Source of the DNA: Brevundimonas bullata
GTDB taxonomy: Bacteria; Pseudomonadota; Alphaproteobacteria; Caulobacterales; Caulobacteraceae
Assembly (NCBI RefSeq): GCF_003350205.1
Contig: NZ_QLLC01000011.1
Span: 41,980 to 105,979, forward strand
Direction: 5' to 3'
Length of the DNA: 64,000 nucleotides
Below, piece by piece: positions 19,976 through 29,685 of this stretch. Below the pieces are notes generated by a model. It had not been told where the DNA came from, did not search any database, and saw only the letters and a list, made by a program, of their open reading frames with translations. How positions within the stretch are numbered: position 1 is the stretch's first letter; each line of letters begins with the position of its first letter. The position numbers were made by a program, and so were the translations under genes.

Positions 19976-21685
19976 TTACCGCCCCTTGCGGATCAGCCCC
20001 TTGATCTCGCCCACGGTGATCGCGCGGGTGGCGAAGGCGAGAACGACATAGGTCAGACCCCCCGCCGCCACGACGGCCAGAAGGGTCAGCTCCTTGGCGC
20101 CGTGGTCCGCGCCGAGCGCGCCCAGCAAGGCTTCGACCGGGGCCTGCAGCAGGGGCCGCGCCCAGGAGGCGAGGCCGACCACCAAACCCAGACCGACGCT
20201 GGCTAGAAGGATACGAACCAAACGCGAGGCCGCCGCCGGGCTGGGCCGATAATGCCCCCGCCGCCACAGGGTCGCGCCCAGCAGCAGGGCGTTGGTCCAG
20301 GCCGCCGCGCTGACCGCCGCCGCGATGCCGGAAATCCCCATCTTCAAGCCGAACATCAGGGCGAAGGCCAGGGCGGCGTTCACAGCCACAGAGATCAGAG
20401 AGAAGGCCATGGGCCGCCGCGTGTCGCCGCGCGCGAAGAAGGCCGGGGCCAGGACGCGGATCAGGACGAAGGCCGGCACGCCCCAGCCGAACTGGAACAG
20501 GGCCTGGGCCGTGTTGACGGCGTCGATCTGAAGGAATGCGCCGCGCGTGAACAGGGCGTCGATCAGGAAATAGGGCATGGCCATCAGGGCTGCCGCCGCC
20601 GGCAGGGTCAGGGCCATGGACAGGGCCACGGCCTCGTCCATCGAGGCCTGCTGCTGGCTGTGATCCTGCGACGCCACCGCCGCCGATAACTTGGGCAGCA
20701 GGGCGATGCCGATGGCGACCCCGACCAGACCCAGCGGCAGCTGATACAGCCGGTCCGCCGTGGCCAGCCAGGTCCGACCGCCGGCGACGAAGCTGGACAG
20801 GTTGCCCGAGATGAAGACGTTGATCTGGGTCGCGCTATTGCCGATGGCGGCGGGGACGGCGGTGATGATGATGGCCTTCACCGCCGGGGTCAGCCTGGGC
20901 ATCGTCAGGCGGATATTGGCGCCGGCCTTCCTCGCCGCCCACCAGCACAGGCCCGCCTGGGCCACGCCCGCGACCAGCACCGCCCACGAGGCGGCGTAGG
21001 CGGCGCCGATCTGATCGCCTTGGGCCGGGATGACGGCGGCCAGCATGATCAGGTTCAGCAGGATGGGATAGGCGCCCGAGACGATGAAGCGCCCGCGCGC
21101 GTTCAGCACCCCGCTCAACAAGGCCGCGACGGCCATGCAGGGCAGGTAGGGCATGGTGATCTGGGTCAGGATCACGGCCAGCTTGAAGCGGGCCGGATCG
21201 TCCAGGAAGCCTATGTTGATGACGGTCATCAGCCACGGCATGGTCAGCTGGGCCAGGATGGTCAGGACCACCGTCACGGCGGCGACGGCGGCCAGAGCGT
21301 CGGTGGCGACCTGATCGGCCACGGCCTGCCCTTCCGTCTTCAGCGTCTTGGCGTAGGCCGGCACGAAGGCGGCGGCGAAAGCCCCTTCGGCGAAGATACG
21401 GCGGAACAGGTTGGGGAAGTTCAGGGCGGTGTTGTAGGCGTCCGCCGCCGGTCCCGCCGAGGCTCCCAGCGCCGCCGAGATCACCACGTCGCGCGCGAAC
21501 CCGGCCAGACGGCTGAGCAGGGTCATGGCGCTGAAGATGGCCGAGGAGCGCATGACGCCCCCGCCCCTGGGGGCCTTGCCGTCAAGGGTCGTCGAGGCGG
21601 CGGGCGGCTGAACGATCGGCTCCACCGTAGCACTCGCTGATGAAACCGGGGCCGCCGGCTCGATGGGATCGGTCTTGTCGTTCAC
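19976..21685 (-). CDS. murJ: Lipid II flippase MurJ (MviN)
   Basis: The 569-aa MOP-superfamily membrane protein has about 14 helices and moves lipid II across the inner membrane for peptidoglycan assembly. The core begins near residue 45 (MRSSAIFSAMTLLSR, FARDVV), and the conserved NLFRRIFAEGAF follows. The start codon is GTG with an AGGA-type site, giving a 45-residue hydrophilic N-terminal extension. If a downstream ATG is used instead, the protein would begin at MRSSAIF. It starts 30 bases after glnD ends. Confidence 0.96.
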   Translation of the reverse strand: MNDKTDPIEPAAPVSSASATVEPIVQPPAASTTLDGKAPRGGGVMRSSAIFSAMTLLSRLAGFARDVVISAALGASAGPAADAYNTALNFPNLFRRIFAEGAFAAAFVPAYAKTLKTEGQAVADQVATDALAAVAAVTVVLTILAQLTMPWLMTVINIGFLDDPARFKLAVILTQITMPYLPCMAVAALLSGVLNARGRFIVSGAYPILLNLIMLAAVIPAQGDQIGAAYAASWAVLVAGVAQAGLCWWAARKAGANIRLTMPRLTPAVKAIIITAVPAAIGNSATQINVFISGNLSSFVAGGRTWLATADRLYQLPLGLVGVAIGIALLPKLSAAVASQDHSQQQASMDEAVALSMALTLPAAAALMAMPYFLIDALFTRGAFLQIDAVNTAQALFQFGWGVPAFVLIRVLAPAFFARGDTRRPMAFSLISVAVNAALAFALMFGLKMGISGIAAAVSAAAWTNALLLGATLWRRGHYRPSPAAASRLVRILLASVGLGLVVGLASWARPLLQAPVEALLGALGADHGAKELTLLAVVAAGGLTYVVLAFATRAITVGEIKGLIRKGR

Positions 21686-21715
21686 GGCTGTTCCTGCGCT
21701 CGCCCGACCATCGCC

Positions 21716-24418
21716 TTAGCGCGCCCGCGACCCGCTGGATACCGGCTTGCGCCCGACCTCGCCTTCCAGATCGGAGACGTCGCGCACGCTGGCGCGCACC
21801 GGCACGATGCGGCGCCCCGCCGGACCCTGCGGCGCGCGGTCCAGAACCGCGATCAGCGCGGTCTTCAGGGCCGCCAGCCTGGCCGCGTCGCTCGGCTTAC
21901 GACCGTCGGCGTCGGTGATGTAGAAGCCGTCCACCGCCCGCTCGCCGAAGCTGGCCACGTGAGCCGAGCGGGTCGAATAGCCATGCTCTGAAATCGTCCG
22001 CGCCAGATCGGCCAGCAGGCCGGGCCGGTCGGCGCCCGAGACCTCGACCACCACGGCGCTGGTTCCGGCCTCCATGTCGATGCGGACCACCGGGCGGACC
22101 TCGAACACGGCGCGGCGCGCACTGACGCGCGGCGTCTCGACCGCCGAGGCCCGCGCGCCCTTCTGCGCCGCCCGCTCCAGCGCCTTGACCAGGATGGCCA
22201 GCCGACGCGGTTCGCGCCGGCCATAGGCCTCGCCCGCTCCGTCCTGAAGCTCGAACACGTCCAGCGCCGTGCCGTCCTCGGCGGTGGCCAGGCGCGCCCC
22301 GACCACGTCGGCCCCCGCCAGCGCCAGGGTCGCGGCCAGGTCGGCGAACAGGCCGGGCCGGTCCACTGCCGCCACAGCCACCCGCGCCGTGGATTCCAGC
22401 AAGGTTTCCGGCGGCAGGGCCTCCACCGCCGCCCCTTCGCGCCGGGCGCGCTCGACCAGGGCCGGGTGGTCGATCAACGGGTCTTCTCGCGTCACCGCGT
22501 CGCCCCGGAACAGGGCCTCCGTCGCCTCGAACAGGGCGCGCATCAGCTGGCCCTTCCAGCCGTTCCACACCCCCGGCCCCACGGCGCGGATGTCGGCCAC
22601 GGTCAGGACCATCAGCATCCGCAGACGCTCGGGATCGCCCACAGCTTCCGCAAAGGCCCGCACCGTCGAGGGGTCGGACACGTCGCGCTTCTGCGCATAG
22701 TCGCTCATCAGCAGGTGATGGCGCACCAGCCAGACCACCAGCTCGATCCGACGCGGATCGACGCCCAGCCGTTCGCAGGCCCGGCGCGCGGCGATGGCCC
22801 CGTCCTCCAGCTGCCCCCGGTCGCCGCCCTTGCCCACGTCGTGCAGCAGCATGGCCAGCATCAGCACCTCGATGTCGGCGATGCGGGGGATGATGGCGGT
22901 CGAGGCCGGGTGTTCGGCCTCCAGCTTGCCGCGCGCGATGTCGTTGATGACGCCCACGGCCTGCAGCGTGTGCTCGTCCACCGTATAGGCGTGATACATG
23001 TTGAACTGGGTCTGGCCGACGATCCGGCCCCATTCGGGCAGGAACCGGCCCAGCAAGCCAGTCTCGTTCATGATCGACAGGACGCGATAGGGCCGCTGGC
23101 CATGGGCCAGCACCGTCAGCAGGGCCTCGGCCGCACGCGGGTCGCGCCGCAGGGCCGGCGTCACCAGCGACAGGGCGCGGATCACGGCGGCGAAGGCGTC
23201 CGGGTGCAGGTCCAGATCCAGCCGGTCGGCCTCGACGAACAGCAGCAGCAGCCGCACCGGATCATGGGCGAAGACCCCGCCCCCCGTCACCGTCAGACGC
23301 CCGCCCTCAACCGCCAGACCGTCAAAGGCCAGCTTGACCCGTCGCCGGGGGATCAGCCGCGACAGGCCGCGCGCCAACCCTTGCGCCTTCTTCTGCTGGC
23401 GCGCCTCTAACTGGGCTGAGACGGCGCGGGTCAGGGCCCCGACTTCGCGCGCGACCTGGAAATAGCGGCGCATGAAGCGTTCGACCGCCAGTTCGTCGCC
23501 GCGCCCGCGCCAGCCCATGCGCCGGGCGATCTCGGGCTGATAGTCGAAGGTCAGCTTCTCTTCCGCCCGCCCCGCCGCCAGATGCAGATGGATGCGCACG
23601 CTCCACAGAAAGCCGATGGCCTCGCGGAAGCTGCGCAGCTCGCGCGCGCTCAGCAGGCCCTCCAGCGCCGCCTGTCCCCGTTCGCTGTCCGGCGCCAGCG
23701 ACCGGGCGATCCAGAACAGGGTGTTCAGGTCGCGAAGCCCGCCCTTGCCGTCCTTGATGTTGGGCTCGACGCGATAACGCACCGCGCCTGTTTTTTGCAG
23801 GCGAACGTCGCGCTCCTCCATCTTGGCGGCGATGAAGGGGCGGGGATCGGCCTTGGCGACCTCGGCGCGAAACCGCCGCAGCAGGTTCTCGCCAAGGGCT
23901 GCGTCGCCGGCCAGCACCCGCGCTTCCAGCAGGGTGGTGCGCACCGTCATGTCGTCGCGCGCCAGCGCCAGGGCTTCCCCGACCGAACGCGAGGCCGAAC
24001 CGACCTTCAGCCCCAGATCCCACAGGACGTAGTGGACGAATTCAATCACCGCCTCGGCGCGGGCGCTGGCGCTCTGGCCGGGCCGCAGAAACAGCAGGTC
24101 GAGATCGGAAAAGGGCGCCAGGACGCCGCGCCCATAGCCGCCGACCGCGAGCAGGCTCAGCCGGTCCTGCGGCGCCGGATGCAGGATCTCGGTCGCCACC
24201 CGCCACAGGCTGGCGAGCATGGCGTCGGCGGCGGCGGCGTAGAGCCGCGCCGCCTCGGCCCCGTCGATCCCGCCCTCCAGTCGCCGGGCCACGCGCGCGC
24301 GCTCGATGGCGAAGCTCTCGCGCAGAACGGCGGTGACGGCGGCGCGCGCATCGGACGCCGAGACGGCCTCGACCAGACGCGGATCAAGAGGGGCTGAAGG
24401 GGTCACGTCCACAGTCAT
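21716..24418 (-). CDS. glnD: [Protein-PII] uridylyltransferase / uridylyl-removing enzyme
   Basis: GlnD modifies PII proteins in response to glutamine and so sets the nitrogen status. The 900-aa protein shows the nucleotidyltransferase motif GGYGRGVL-SDLDLL (93-109), a PII-uridylylase linker, the HD domain with HDVGKG (526-531) and two C-terminal ACT domains (about 710-790 and 815-890). Length is normal. It follows mutS, with a short palindrome between them. Confidence 0.97.
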   Translation of the reverse strand: MTVDVTPSAPLDPRLVEAVSASDARAAVTAVLRESFAIERARVARRLEGGIDGAEAARLYAAAADAMLASLWRVATEILHPAPQDRLSLLAVGGYGRGVLAPFSDLDLLFLRPGQSASARAEAVIEFVHYVLWDLGLKVGSASRSVGEALALARDDMTVRTTLLEARVLAGDAALGENLLRRFRAEVAKADPRPFIAAKMEERDVRLQKTGAVRYRVEPNIKDGKGGLRDLNTLFWIARSLAPDSERGQAALEGLLSARELRSFREAIGFLWSVRIHLHLAAGRAEEKLTFDYQPEIARRMGWRGRGDELAVERFMRRYFQVAREVGALTRAVSAQLEARQQKKAQGLARGLSRLIPRRRVKLAFDGLAVEGGRLTVTGGGVFAHDPVRLLLLFVEADRLDLDLHPDAFAAVIRALSLVTPALRRDPRAAEALLTVLAHGQRPYRVLSIMNETGLLGRFLPEWGRIVGQTQFNMYHAYTVDEHTLQAVGVINDIARGKLEAEHPASTAIIPRIADIEVLMLAMLLHDVGKGGDRGQLEDGAIAARRACERLGVDPRRIELVVWLVRHHLLMSDYAQKRDVSDPSTVRAFAEAVGDPERLRMLMVLTVADIRAVGPGVWNGWKGQLMRALFEATEALFRGDAVTREDPLIDHPALVERARREGAAVEALPPETLLESTARVAVAAVDRPGLFADLAATLALAGADVVGARLATAEDGTALDVFELQDGAGEAYGRREPRRLAILVKALERAAQKGARASAVETPRVSARRAVFEVRPVVRIDMEAGTSAVVVEVSGADRPGLLADLARTISEHGYSTRSAHVASFGERAVDGFYITDADGRKPSDAARLAALKTALIAVLDRAPQGPAGRRIVPVRASVRDVSDLEGEVGRKPVSSGSRAR

Positions 24419-24436
24419 AACACGCCCCTTCCTTTT

Positions 24437-24465
24437 CGCTCATCCCGGCTTCCGCCGGATGAGCG
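24437..24465. repeat. Single short palindrome (CGCTCATCCC family) between mutS and glnD
   Basis: A single hairpin unit begins CGCTCATCCCGGC and ends GCCGGATGAGCG. It is a half-unit of the family seen at 6174 and 15175. It sits 19 bases upstream of glnD and four bases downstream of the mutS stop. Confidence 0.75.
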
Positions 24466-24469
24466 GACT

Positions 24470-27178
24470 TCAGGCCTTCGCCAAATTCTTCAGCCGATAC
24501 AGCGCCTCGAGCGCCTCGCGCGGGGTCAGTTCGTCGGGGTCGATGGCCGCGACTGCGTCATCGAGCGCCGAGCTCATAGGCGTCGGCGCCGGCTCGGCCA
24601 CGGCGGCGAACAGGGGCAGGTCGTCCAGACGCGCCGCCGCCGCCTTCTCGCTCTCCAGCCGCTCCAGCACCTCGCGGGCGCGGCCCACGACGGCGCTCGG
24701 CACCCCCGCCAGCTTGGCCACCTGCACCCCGTAAGAGCGGTCCGCCGCGCCGGGCGCCGCCTCGTGCAGGAAGACCAGATCGCCGTTCCACTCGCGCGCC
24801 TTCATCGACAGGTTGCAGACGTGGTCCAGCCGTTCCTCCAGCCGCGCCAGCTCGTGATAGTGGGTGGCGAACAGGGTGCGGGCGCGATTGGTCTCATGCA
24901 GGGCCTCGGCCGTGGCCCAGGCGATGGCCAGGCCGTCATAGGTGGCCGTGCCGCGCCCGATCTCGTCCAGCACGACAAAGCTGTGCGGCGTGGCCTGGGT
25001 CAGGATGGCGGCGGTCTCGACCATCTCCATCATGAAGGTGGAGCGGCCGCGCGCCAGATCGTCACCGGCGCCGACCCGGCTGAACAGACGATCCACCACG
25101 CCCAGCCGCATGGCGCGGGCCGGCACAAAGGCCCCGGCCTGGGCCAGGACCACCAGCAGGGCATTCTGGCGCAGGAAGGTCGACTTACCGGCCATGTTGG
25201 GACCCGTGACGATCGACAGCCGCGACACGCCCTGACCATCCCCGGCCAGGCGGCAGTTGTTGGGGGTATAGGGATCGCCCTGCGCCGTCACCGCCGCCTC
25301 GACCACCGGATGCCGCCCGGCCTCGACGTCGAAGCACAGGCTGTCGTCCACCACAGGGCGTACGGCGCCGACCTCTTCGGCCCATTCGGCCAGGGCGGCA
25401 TGGGCGTCCAGCTCGGCCAGGGCCTCGGCCAGGCCCTGCAGCGGCCCAGCCAGCCGCGCCACTTCGCGCCGCCAGGCCTCGAACGTCTCGCCCTCCATGG
25501 CCAGGGCGCGATGCCCGGCCTGGCTGATCTTGGCGTCCAGTTCCGACAGCTCGACCGTGGTGAAGCGCACCTGATTGGCCAGGGTCTGACGGTGGATGAA
25601 GGGGCTGTCCGGTCCCGCGCGCAGCAGGCCCTCGGCGGCTTTCGCGGAGGCTTCGAGGAAATAGCCCAGCACGGCGTTGTGGCGCACCTTGAAGGCCACG
25701 CCGCTCTCGGCCACGGCGCGGGCCTCAAGATCCGCGACCACCCGGCGGCTGTCGTCGCGCAGGGTGCGGGCGGCGTCCAGTTCGGGCCTGTGGCCGGGGT
25801 TCACGAAGCCGCCGTCGCGCGCCAGATGCGGCGGCTCCTCGATCAGGCCGTCGCCCAGATCAGCCAGCAGATGCGACAGCTCGGCGTCCAGCGTCAGCCG
25901 GTCGAGACAGGCCAGCACCCGCGCGGGCGGCCCCGCCAGAGGATCGCGCGTCGCGGCGGCGAACAGCCCGGCCAGTCCCTGCGCCGTCGTCAGCCCCGAA
26001 CGGATCGCCGCCAGGTCGCGTGGTCCGCCGCGCCCCAGCGCCAGCCGCGACGTCGCCCGCGCCACATCGGCCGAGGAGCGCAGGCCGTCTCTCAGATCGC
26101 GGCGCAGATCGCGCCGCTCCAGCAGCCACTCGACCGCATCCAGCCCGGCGTTGATCGCCGTCGGATCGCGCAGGGGCCGCGAGATGCGTTCCGCCAGCGC
26201 CCGCGCCCCGCCAGACGTCACGCTGCGGTCGATGCAGTGCAGCAGGCTTCCGTCGCGCTCGCCCCGCTGCGTCCGGTCGATCTCAAGGCTCAACCGCGTC
26301 GCCGGGTCGATGGCCAGAAAACCGCTCTCGCCCGAACGGCGCGGCGGGGCCAGGGCGGGGATCTTGCCGGCCTGGGTCGTCTCCAGATAGGCGGCGATCA
26401 GGCCGAGCGCCGAGACCTCGGCCTCCTCGAAGGCGCCGAAACCGTCGAGCGCCGAAACCCCATAGAGGCGCTGCACCCGGTCACGCGCGCCGACCGGCTC
26501 GGCCAGGGCCTGGGGCATGGCCTGAACCACCCCGCCGGAGCCGTCCAGCGCGCCTTTCAGCGTCTCGTCCGAGAACAGGCGGTCCGGCACCAGCACCTCC
26601 GACGGCCGGAACGCCGCCAGCGCCGCGCCCAGATCGCCGAGGTCGCAGGCCACCGAGTCCACCGCCCCCGCCGACAGTTCGACCACGGCCACGGCGGCCC
26701 GGCCCTTGCGGATCGCCACGGCGGCCAGACGATTGGCCCCGCGCGCGTCCAGCAGGCTGTCTTCGGTCAGGGTGCCGGGCGTCACCACCCGCACCACCCC
26801 GCGATGCACCACCGCCTTGTGACCGCGCTTCTTGGCCTCGGCGGGAGCTTCCAACTGCTCGCAGATGGCGACCTTGAAGCCCATGCGGATCAGCCGCGCC
26901 AGATAGCCGTCCAGTGCATGGACCGGCACCCCGGCCATGGGAATGTCCTCGCCGTGATGCTTGCCGCGCTTGGTCAGGGTGATGCCCAGGGCCGCCGCCG
27001 CCTTCACCGCGTCGTCGAAGAAGAGCTCGTAGAAGTCGCCCATGCGGAAGAACAGGATGGCGTCCGGCTGATCGGCCTTGGCCGCCAGGAATTGCGCCAT
27101 GACCGGCGTCGTGCCCGAATCCGCCTTGGCGTCGGGCTTCAGATCAGCTTGCGGAGGATGGGCGATGGGCGCGTTCAT
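24470..27178 (-). CDS. mutS: DNA mismatch repair protein MutS
   Basis: The protein recognises mismatches and starts repair with MutL. In 902 aa it contains the mismatch-binding domain with FFRMGDFYELFFDDA (44-58), where Phe-x-Glu is the wedge, the connector, core and clamp domains, and an ABC ATPase with Walker A GPNMAGKST (Lys665), followed by the signature and Walker B FVVLDEIGRGT. It is complete. It is the first gene of the minus-strand run that continues through glnD, murJ and trpS. Confidence 0.98.
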   Translation of the reverse strand: MNAPIAHPPQADLKPDAKADSGTTPVMAQFLAAKADQPDAILFFRMGDFYELFFDDAVKAAAALGITLTKRGKHHGEDIPMAGVPVHALDGYLARLIRMGFKVAICEQLEAPAEAKKRGHKAVVHRGVVRVVTPGTLTEDSLLDARGANRLAAVAIRKGRAAVAVVELSAGAVDSVACDLGDLGAALAAFRPSEVLVPDRLFSDETLKGALDGSGGVVQAMPQALAEPVGARDRVQRLYGVSALDGFGAFEEAEVSALGLIAAYLETTQAGKIPALAPPRRSGESGFLAIDPATRLSLEIDRTQRGERDGSLLHCIDRSVTSGGARALAERISRPLRDPTAINAGLDAVEWLLERRDLRRDLRDGLRSSADVARATSRLALGRGGPRDLAAIRSGLTTAQGLAGLFAAATRDPLAGPPARVLACLDRLTLDAELSHLLADLGDGLIEEPPHLARDGGFVNPGHRPELDAARTLRDDSRRVVADLEARAVAESGVAFKVRHNAVLGYFLEASAKAAEGLLRAGPDSPFIHRQTLANQVRFTTVELSELDAKISQAGHRALAMEGETFEAWRREVARLAGPLQGLAEALAELDAHAALAEWAEEVGAVRPVVDDSLCFDVEAGRHPVVEAAVTAQGDPYTPNNCRLAGDGQGVSRLSIVTGPNMAGKSTFLRQNALLVVLAQAGAFVPARAMRLGVVDRLFSRVGAGDDLARGRSTFMMEMVETAAILTQATPHSFVVLDEIGRGTATYDGLAIAWATAEALHETNRARTLFATHYHELARLEERLDHVCNLSMKAREWNGDLVFLHEAAPGAADRSYGVQVAKLAGVPSAVVGRAREVLERLESEKAAAARLDDLPLFAAVAEPAPTPMSSALDDAVAAIDPDELTPREALEALYRLKNLAKA

Positions 27179-27271
27179 TGTCCGTCAGGGTGACGGATCG
27201 CACCCTTCGCCTCAAGCGGGATCGGCGGCGATCATGCACAGGCGGGCGCGCAAGACCGCCGCGCCTGTGGA

Positions 27272-28192
27272 TCAGGCGGCGTTGCTGACGTGCAGGCGCA
27301 GGCGAGAGGCGACGGCGGCGGGGGCCTCGTCCAGGGCCAGGGCGTCCCAGTCGATGTCCGGCTTGGCCGCGTGCGAGGCGGCGACGATGGCGCGCAGTTC
27401 GGCGGCCGAGGCCACGCTGGCGATCACCGAGGCCACGCCGGGCAGGTTCAGGGCATAGGCCAGGGCCGCCTGCATCGGATCGACCCGCGCCTCGGCCAGA
27501 CGGCGGCGCGTGCGAGACAGGGCCATGCCGTGGGCCGCCATTTCGGGCGGCAGGCTGTCGCGGTTGGCGAACAGCAGGCCTTGGGCGAAGACCGAGGCCA
27601 GATGGACCTCGACGCCCTGTCCGGCCAGGGCCTCGATGACTCCGCTGCGCGCCGCGCGCTGGTCCAGGATGTTACAGGCGACCTGCACCACGTCGGGCTG
27701 GAAGCGGCGGGCGATCAGGGCCGGACCGTCTTCGACGGTGGCGACGAAGCCGATCTTGCGGAAGATCCCCCGCTCTTTCAGCGCCTGCAACCGGCCCCAC
27801 AGGGCGCGGCCCTCGGCTCCGGCCAGATCGGCGGCGTTCTGCACCAGGACGGCGTCGCCGCGCGGCAGGCCCATGCGCTCCAGCGAACGCCGGGCGCGGG
27901 CCTCGACCCGGTCCAGACCGTCGGCCAGGGGCACGGTGCGCGCGGTGATGCGGAAGGGCGAGGGGAAGGGCCAGGCCTGACCCAGCAGACGCTCGACGTC
28001 GCCCTCGGGCCGGGTCGCGACCAGACCGACGCCCGCGTCGCCCGCCGTTTGCAGCAGATGGCGCATGGCGTCCTCCCGCTGGCCGGGAGGCAGCGGTCGG
28101 GACCGTTCGGGCTCAGTCACCACAGCGATGGCGAGCCGGTCGGCTGGAGAGGGCGGGACGGCGAATCTCACGACGCCGATATTCCGCGCCAA
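27272..28192 (-). CDS. Aldo/keto-reductase-like protein with degenerate active site
   Basis: The 306-aa protein has a TIM-barrel aldo/keto reductase outline: LGQAWPFP near the start of the barrel, a KIGFVATVED strand, QVACNILDQR, the ALAYALNLPGVASVIASVAS cofactor region and a C-terminal helix. The expected catalytic motif (an Asp then a Tyr-Gly pair after strand 2) is replaced by GLVATRPEGD, so normal reductase chemistry is doubtful. It lies upstream of mutS with a 93-bp gap. It may be a structural or regulatory relative of the family. Confidence 0.72.
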   Translation of the reverse strand: MARNIGVVRFAVPPSPADRLAIAVVTEPERSRPLPPGQREDAMRHLLQTAGDAGVGLVATRPEGDVERLLGQAWPFPSPFRITARTVPLADGLDRVEARARRSLERMGLPRGDAVLVQNAADLAGAEGRALWGRLQALKERGIFRKIGFVATVEDGPALIARRFQPDVVQVACNILDQRAARSGVIEALAGQGVEVHLASVFAQGLLFANRDSLPPEMAAHGMALSRTRRRLAEARVDPMQAALAYALNLPGVASVIASVASAAELRAIVAASHAAKPDIDWDALALDEAPAAVASRLRLHVSNAA

Positions 28193-28241
28193 AGCTTAAG
28201 GGAGATTGACTGAAATCAATGCCGTTGGTGAACGAACAGGC

Positions 28242-28874
28242 TTAATCCGCATCCGGCTGATTATCAGGATGCGCCGCGATGAAGGCCGGATGCAGGTCCG
28301 CCCGCATCTCGATCTCCATCAGACGCGGAAATGCGGTCAGATCGACGTTGAACCGCCGCGCCGAATAAATTTGCGGGATCAGGTAGCATTCCGCGAAGGT
28401 CGGGGCGCCGCCGAAGCACCAGCCCTCGCCGTGACGCACGACCAGGGCCTCCAGCGCCGCAAAGCCGTCCGTAATCCAGCGCCCGGCCCAGGCGTCCACC
28501 CCCGCCTGATCGGCGCCGAGATCGCGCACCGCCTTCAGCACCCGCAGATTGTTCAGCGGATGAATGTCGCAGCCGATCAGGGCCGCCATGGCGCGCACCA
28601 CGGCCCGGTCAGCGGCGCTGGACGGCAGCAGGGCGGGGGTCGGATGGGCCTCCTCCAGCCACTCCAGAATGGCCGGGCTCTGGGTCAGGACCAGACCGTC
28701 GCCGGTCTCCAGCGCCGGGACCAGGCCCTGCGGATTCAGCGCCAGAAAGGCGTCGGACTTCTGCGCCCCGGTGCGCAGATCGACCGGCGCCGTCTGATAG
28801 GTCAGCCCCTTCAGATTCAGGGCGATGCGGGTGCGATAGCTGGTGCCCGAGCGCCAGTAGCCGTGCAGGATCAT
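28242..28874 (-). CDS. maiA: Zeta-class glutathione transferase: maleylacetoacetate (or maleylpyruvate) isomerase
   Basis: The 210-aa protein carries the zeta-class pattern YWRSGTSYRTRIALNLKG, in which the Ser-rich loop binds glutathione, then NPQGLVPAL, LTQSPAILEWLEE and CDIHPLNNLRVL. It isomerises the cis ring-cleavage product in tyrosine/homogentisate or gentisate breakdown. The ATG at 28874 overlaps the stop of the FAH-family gene (ATGA). The matching dioxygenase is not in the window, so which of the two pathways is meant cannot be settled. Confidence 0.9.
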   Translation of the reverse strand: MILHGYWRSGTSYRTRIALNLKGLTYQTAPVDLRTGAQKSDAFLALNPQGLVPALETGDGLVLTQSPAILEWLEEAHPTPALLPSSAADRAVVRAMAALIGCDIHPLNNLRVLKAVRDLGADQAGVDAWAGRWITDGFAALEALVVRHGEGWCFGGAPTFAECYLIPQIYSARRFNVDLTAFPRLMEIEMRADLHPAFIAAHPDNQPDAD

Positions 28875-29527
28875 GGCTGCACCGTGAAGCTGAGCGGGGC
28901 CAGACCGTCGATGGTCGCCTCGACCCGGTCGCCGGGAACCAGAGGCCCGACGCCCTCGGGCGTGCCGGTGAAGATCAGGTCGCCGGGCTGCACGGTCCAC
29001 AGCGCGTTCGCCTGGGCCAGAATGCCGGCCGGGTCCCAGATCATGTCGGACAGACGTCCCGATTGGCGCGTCTCGCCGTTGACCTTCAGTTCGATGACGG
29101 CGTCGGGGTCAGGCAGGACGCCCAGCGTCAGGGCGCCGCAGGGCGCCGACTGGTCAAACGCCTTGCCGGCCTCCCACGGTCGCCCCTTGGCCTTGGCTTC
29201 CGATTGCAGATCGCGCCGCGTCAGATCGACGCCGACGGCCCAACCGACGATAGCGCCGCCCTCGCCCACGGCGACGACCAGTTCGACCTCATGATGCAGG
29301 TTGGCCGTGGCCGACGGATAGGCCGGATCGGCGCCGTCCACGACCAGGGCGTCGGCGGGCTTGGAAAAGAAGAAGGGCGCGGGCTTGTTCGGATCGGCGC
29401 CCATTTCGCGAGCATGGGCGGCGTAGTTCTGGCCGACGCACAGGACGCGGCGAACGGGAAAACGACGCGCTTCGCCGACGATGGGCAGGGAAGGCGTCGG
29501 CGCGGGAGGGAACAGCCATTGGGTCAT
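28871..29527 (-). CDS. Fumarylacetoacetate hydrolase family protein (fumarylpyruvate hydrolase-like)
   Basis: The 218-aa FAH-fold enzyme has VLCVGQNYAAHAREMG (29-44), the acidic metal ligands of HHEVELVVAVGE (78-89), and GDLIFTGTPEGVGPL near the end. The short length and the FPVRRV-CVGQNY start fit NagK-like fumarylpyruvate hydrolases better than the 420-aa homogentisate-pathway enzyme. It is the first gene of a two-gene operon with the isomerase, overlapping it by four bases. Confidence 0.88.
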   Translation of the reverse strand: MTQWLFPPAPTPSLPIVGEARRFPVRRVLCVGQNYAAHAREMGADPNKPAPFFFSKPADALVVDGADPAYPSATANLHHEVELVVAVGEGGAIVGWAVGVDLTRRDLQSEAKAKGRPWEAGKAFDQSAPCGALTLGVLPDPDAVIELKVNGETRQSGRLSDMIWDPAGILAQANALWTVQPGDLIFTGTPEGVGPLVPGDRVEATIDGLAPLSFTVQP

Positions 29528-29602
29528 GACGTTGTTCTAGGACGACGCCCTGTCCGAAGCCAGAACACGGCGTGCGCCGCGACCGATCCGTGCTGCCTTG
29601 CA

Positions 29603-29628
29603 GGAACCTTGGTCGTCGGTGTGGCGTT
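29603..29628 (+). promoter_or_regulatory. EcfG (general stress sigma factor) type promoter for the DUF883 operon
   Basis: GGAAC (29603-29607), a 17-base spacer and CGTT (29625-29628) match the alphaproteobacterial EcfG/SigT consensus. The gene start is 57 bases downstream. Confidence 0.8.
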
Positions 29629-29685
29629 CGGGGCGGGGGTTCTCTATTTAATCGTCAAGCTTTCAAACGCAGCGGAGCGCGCATC

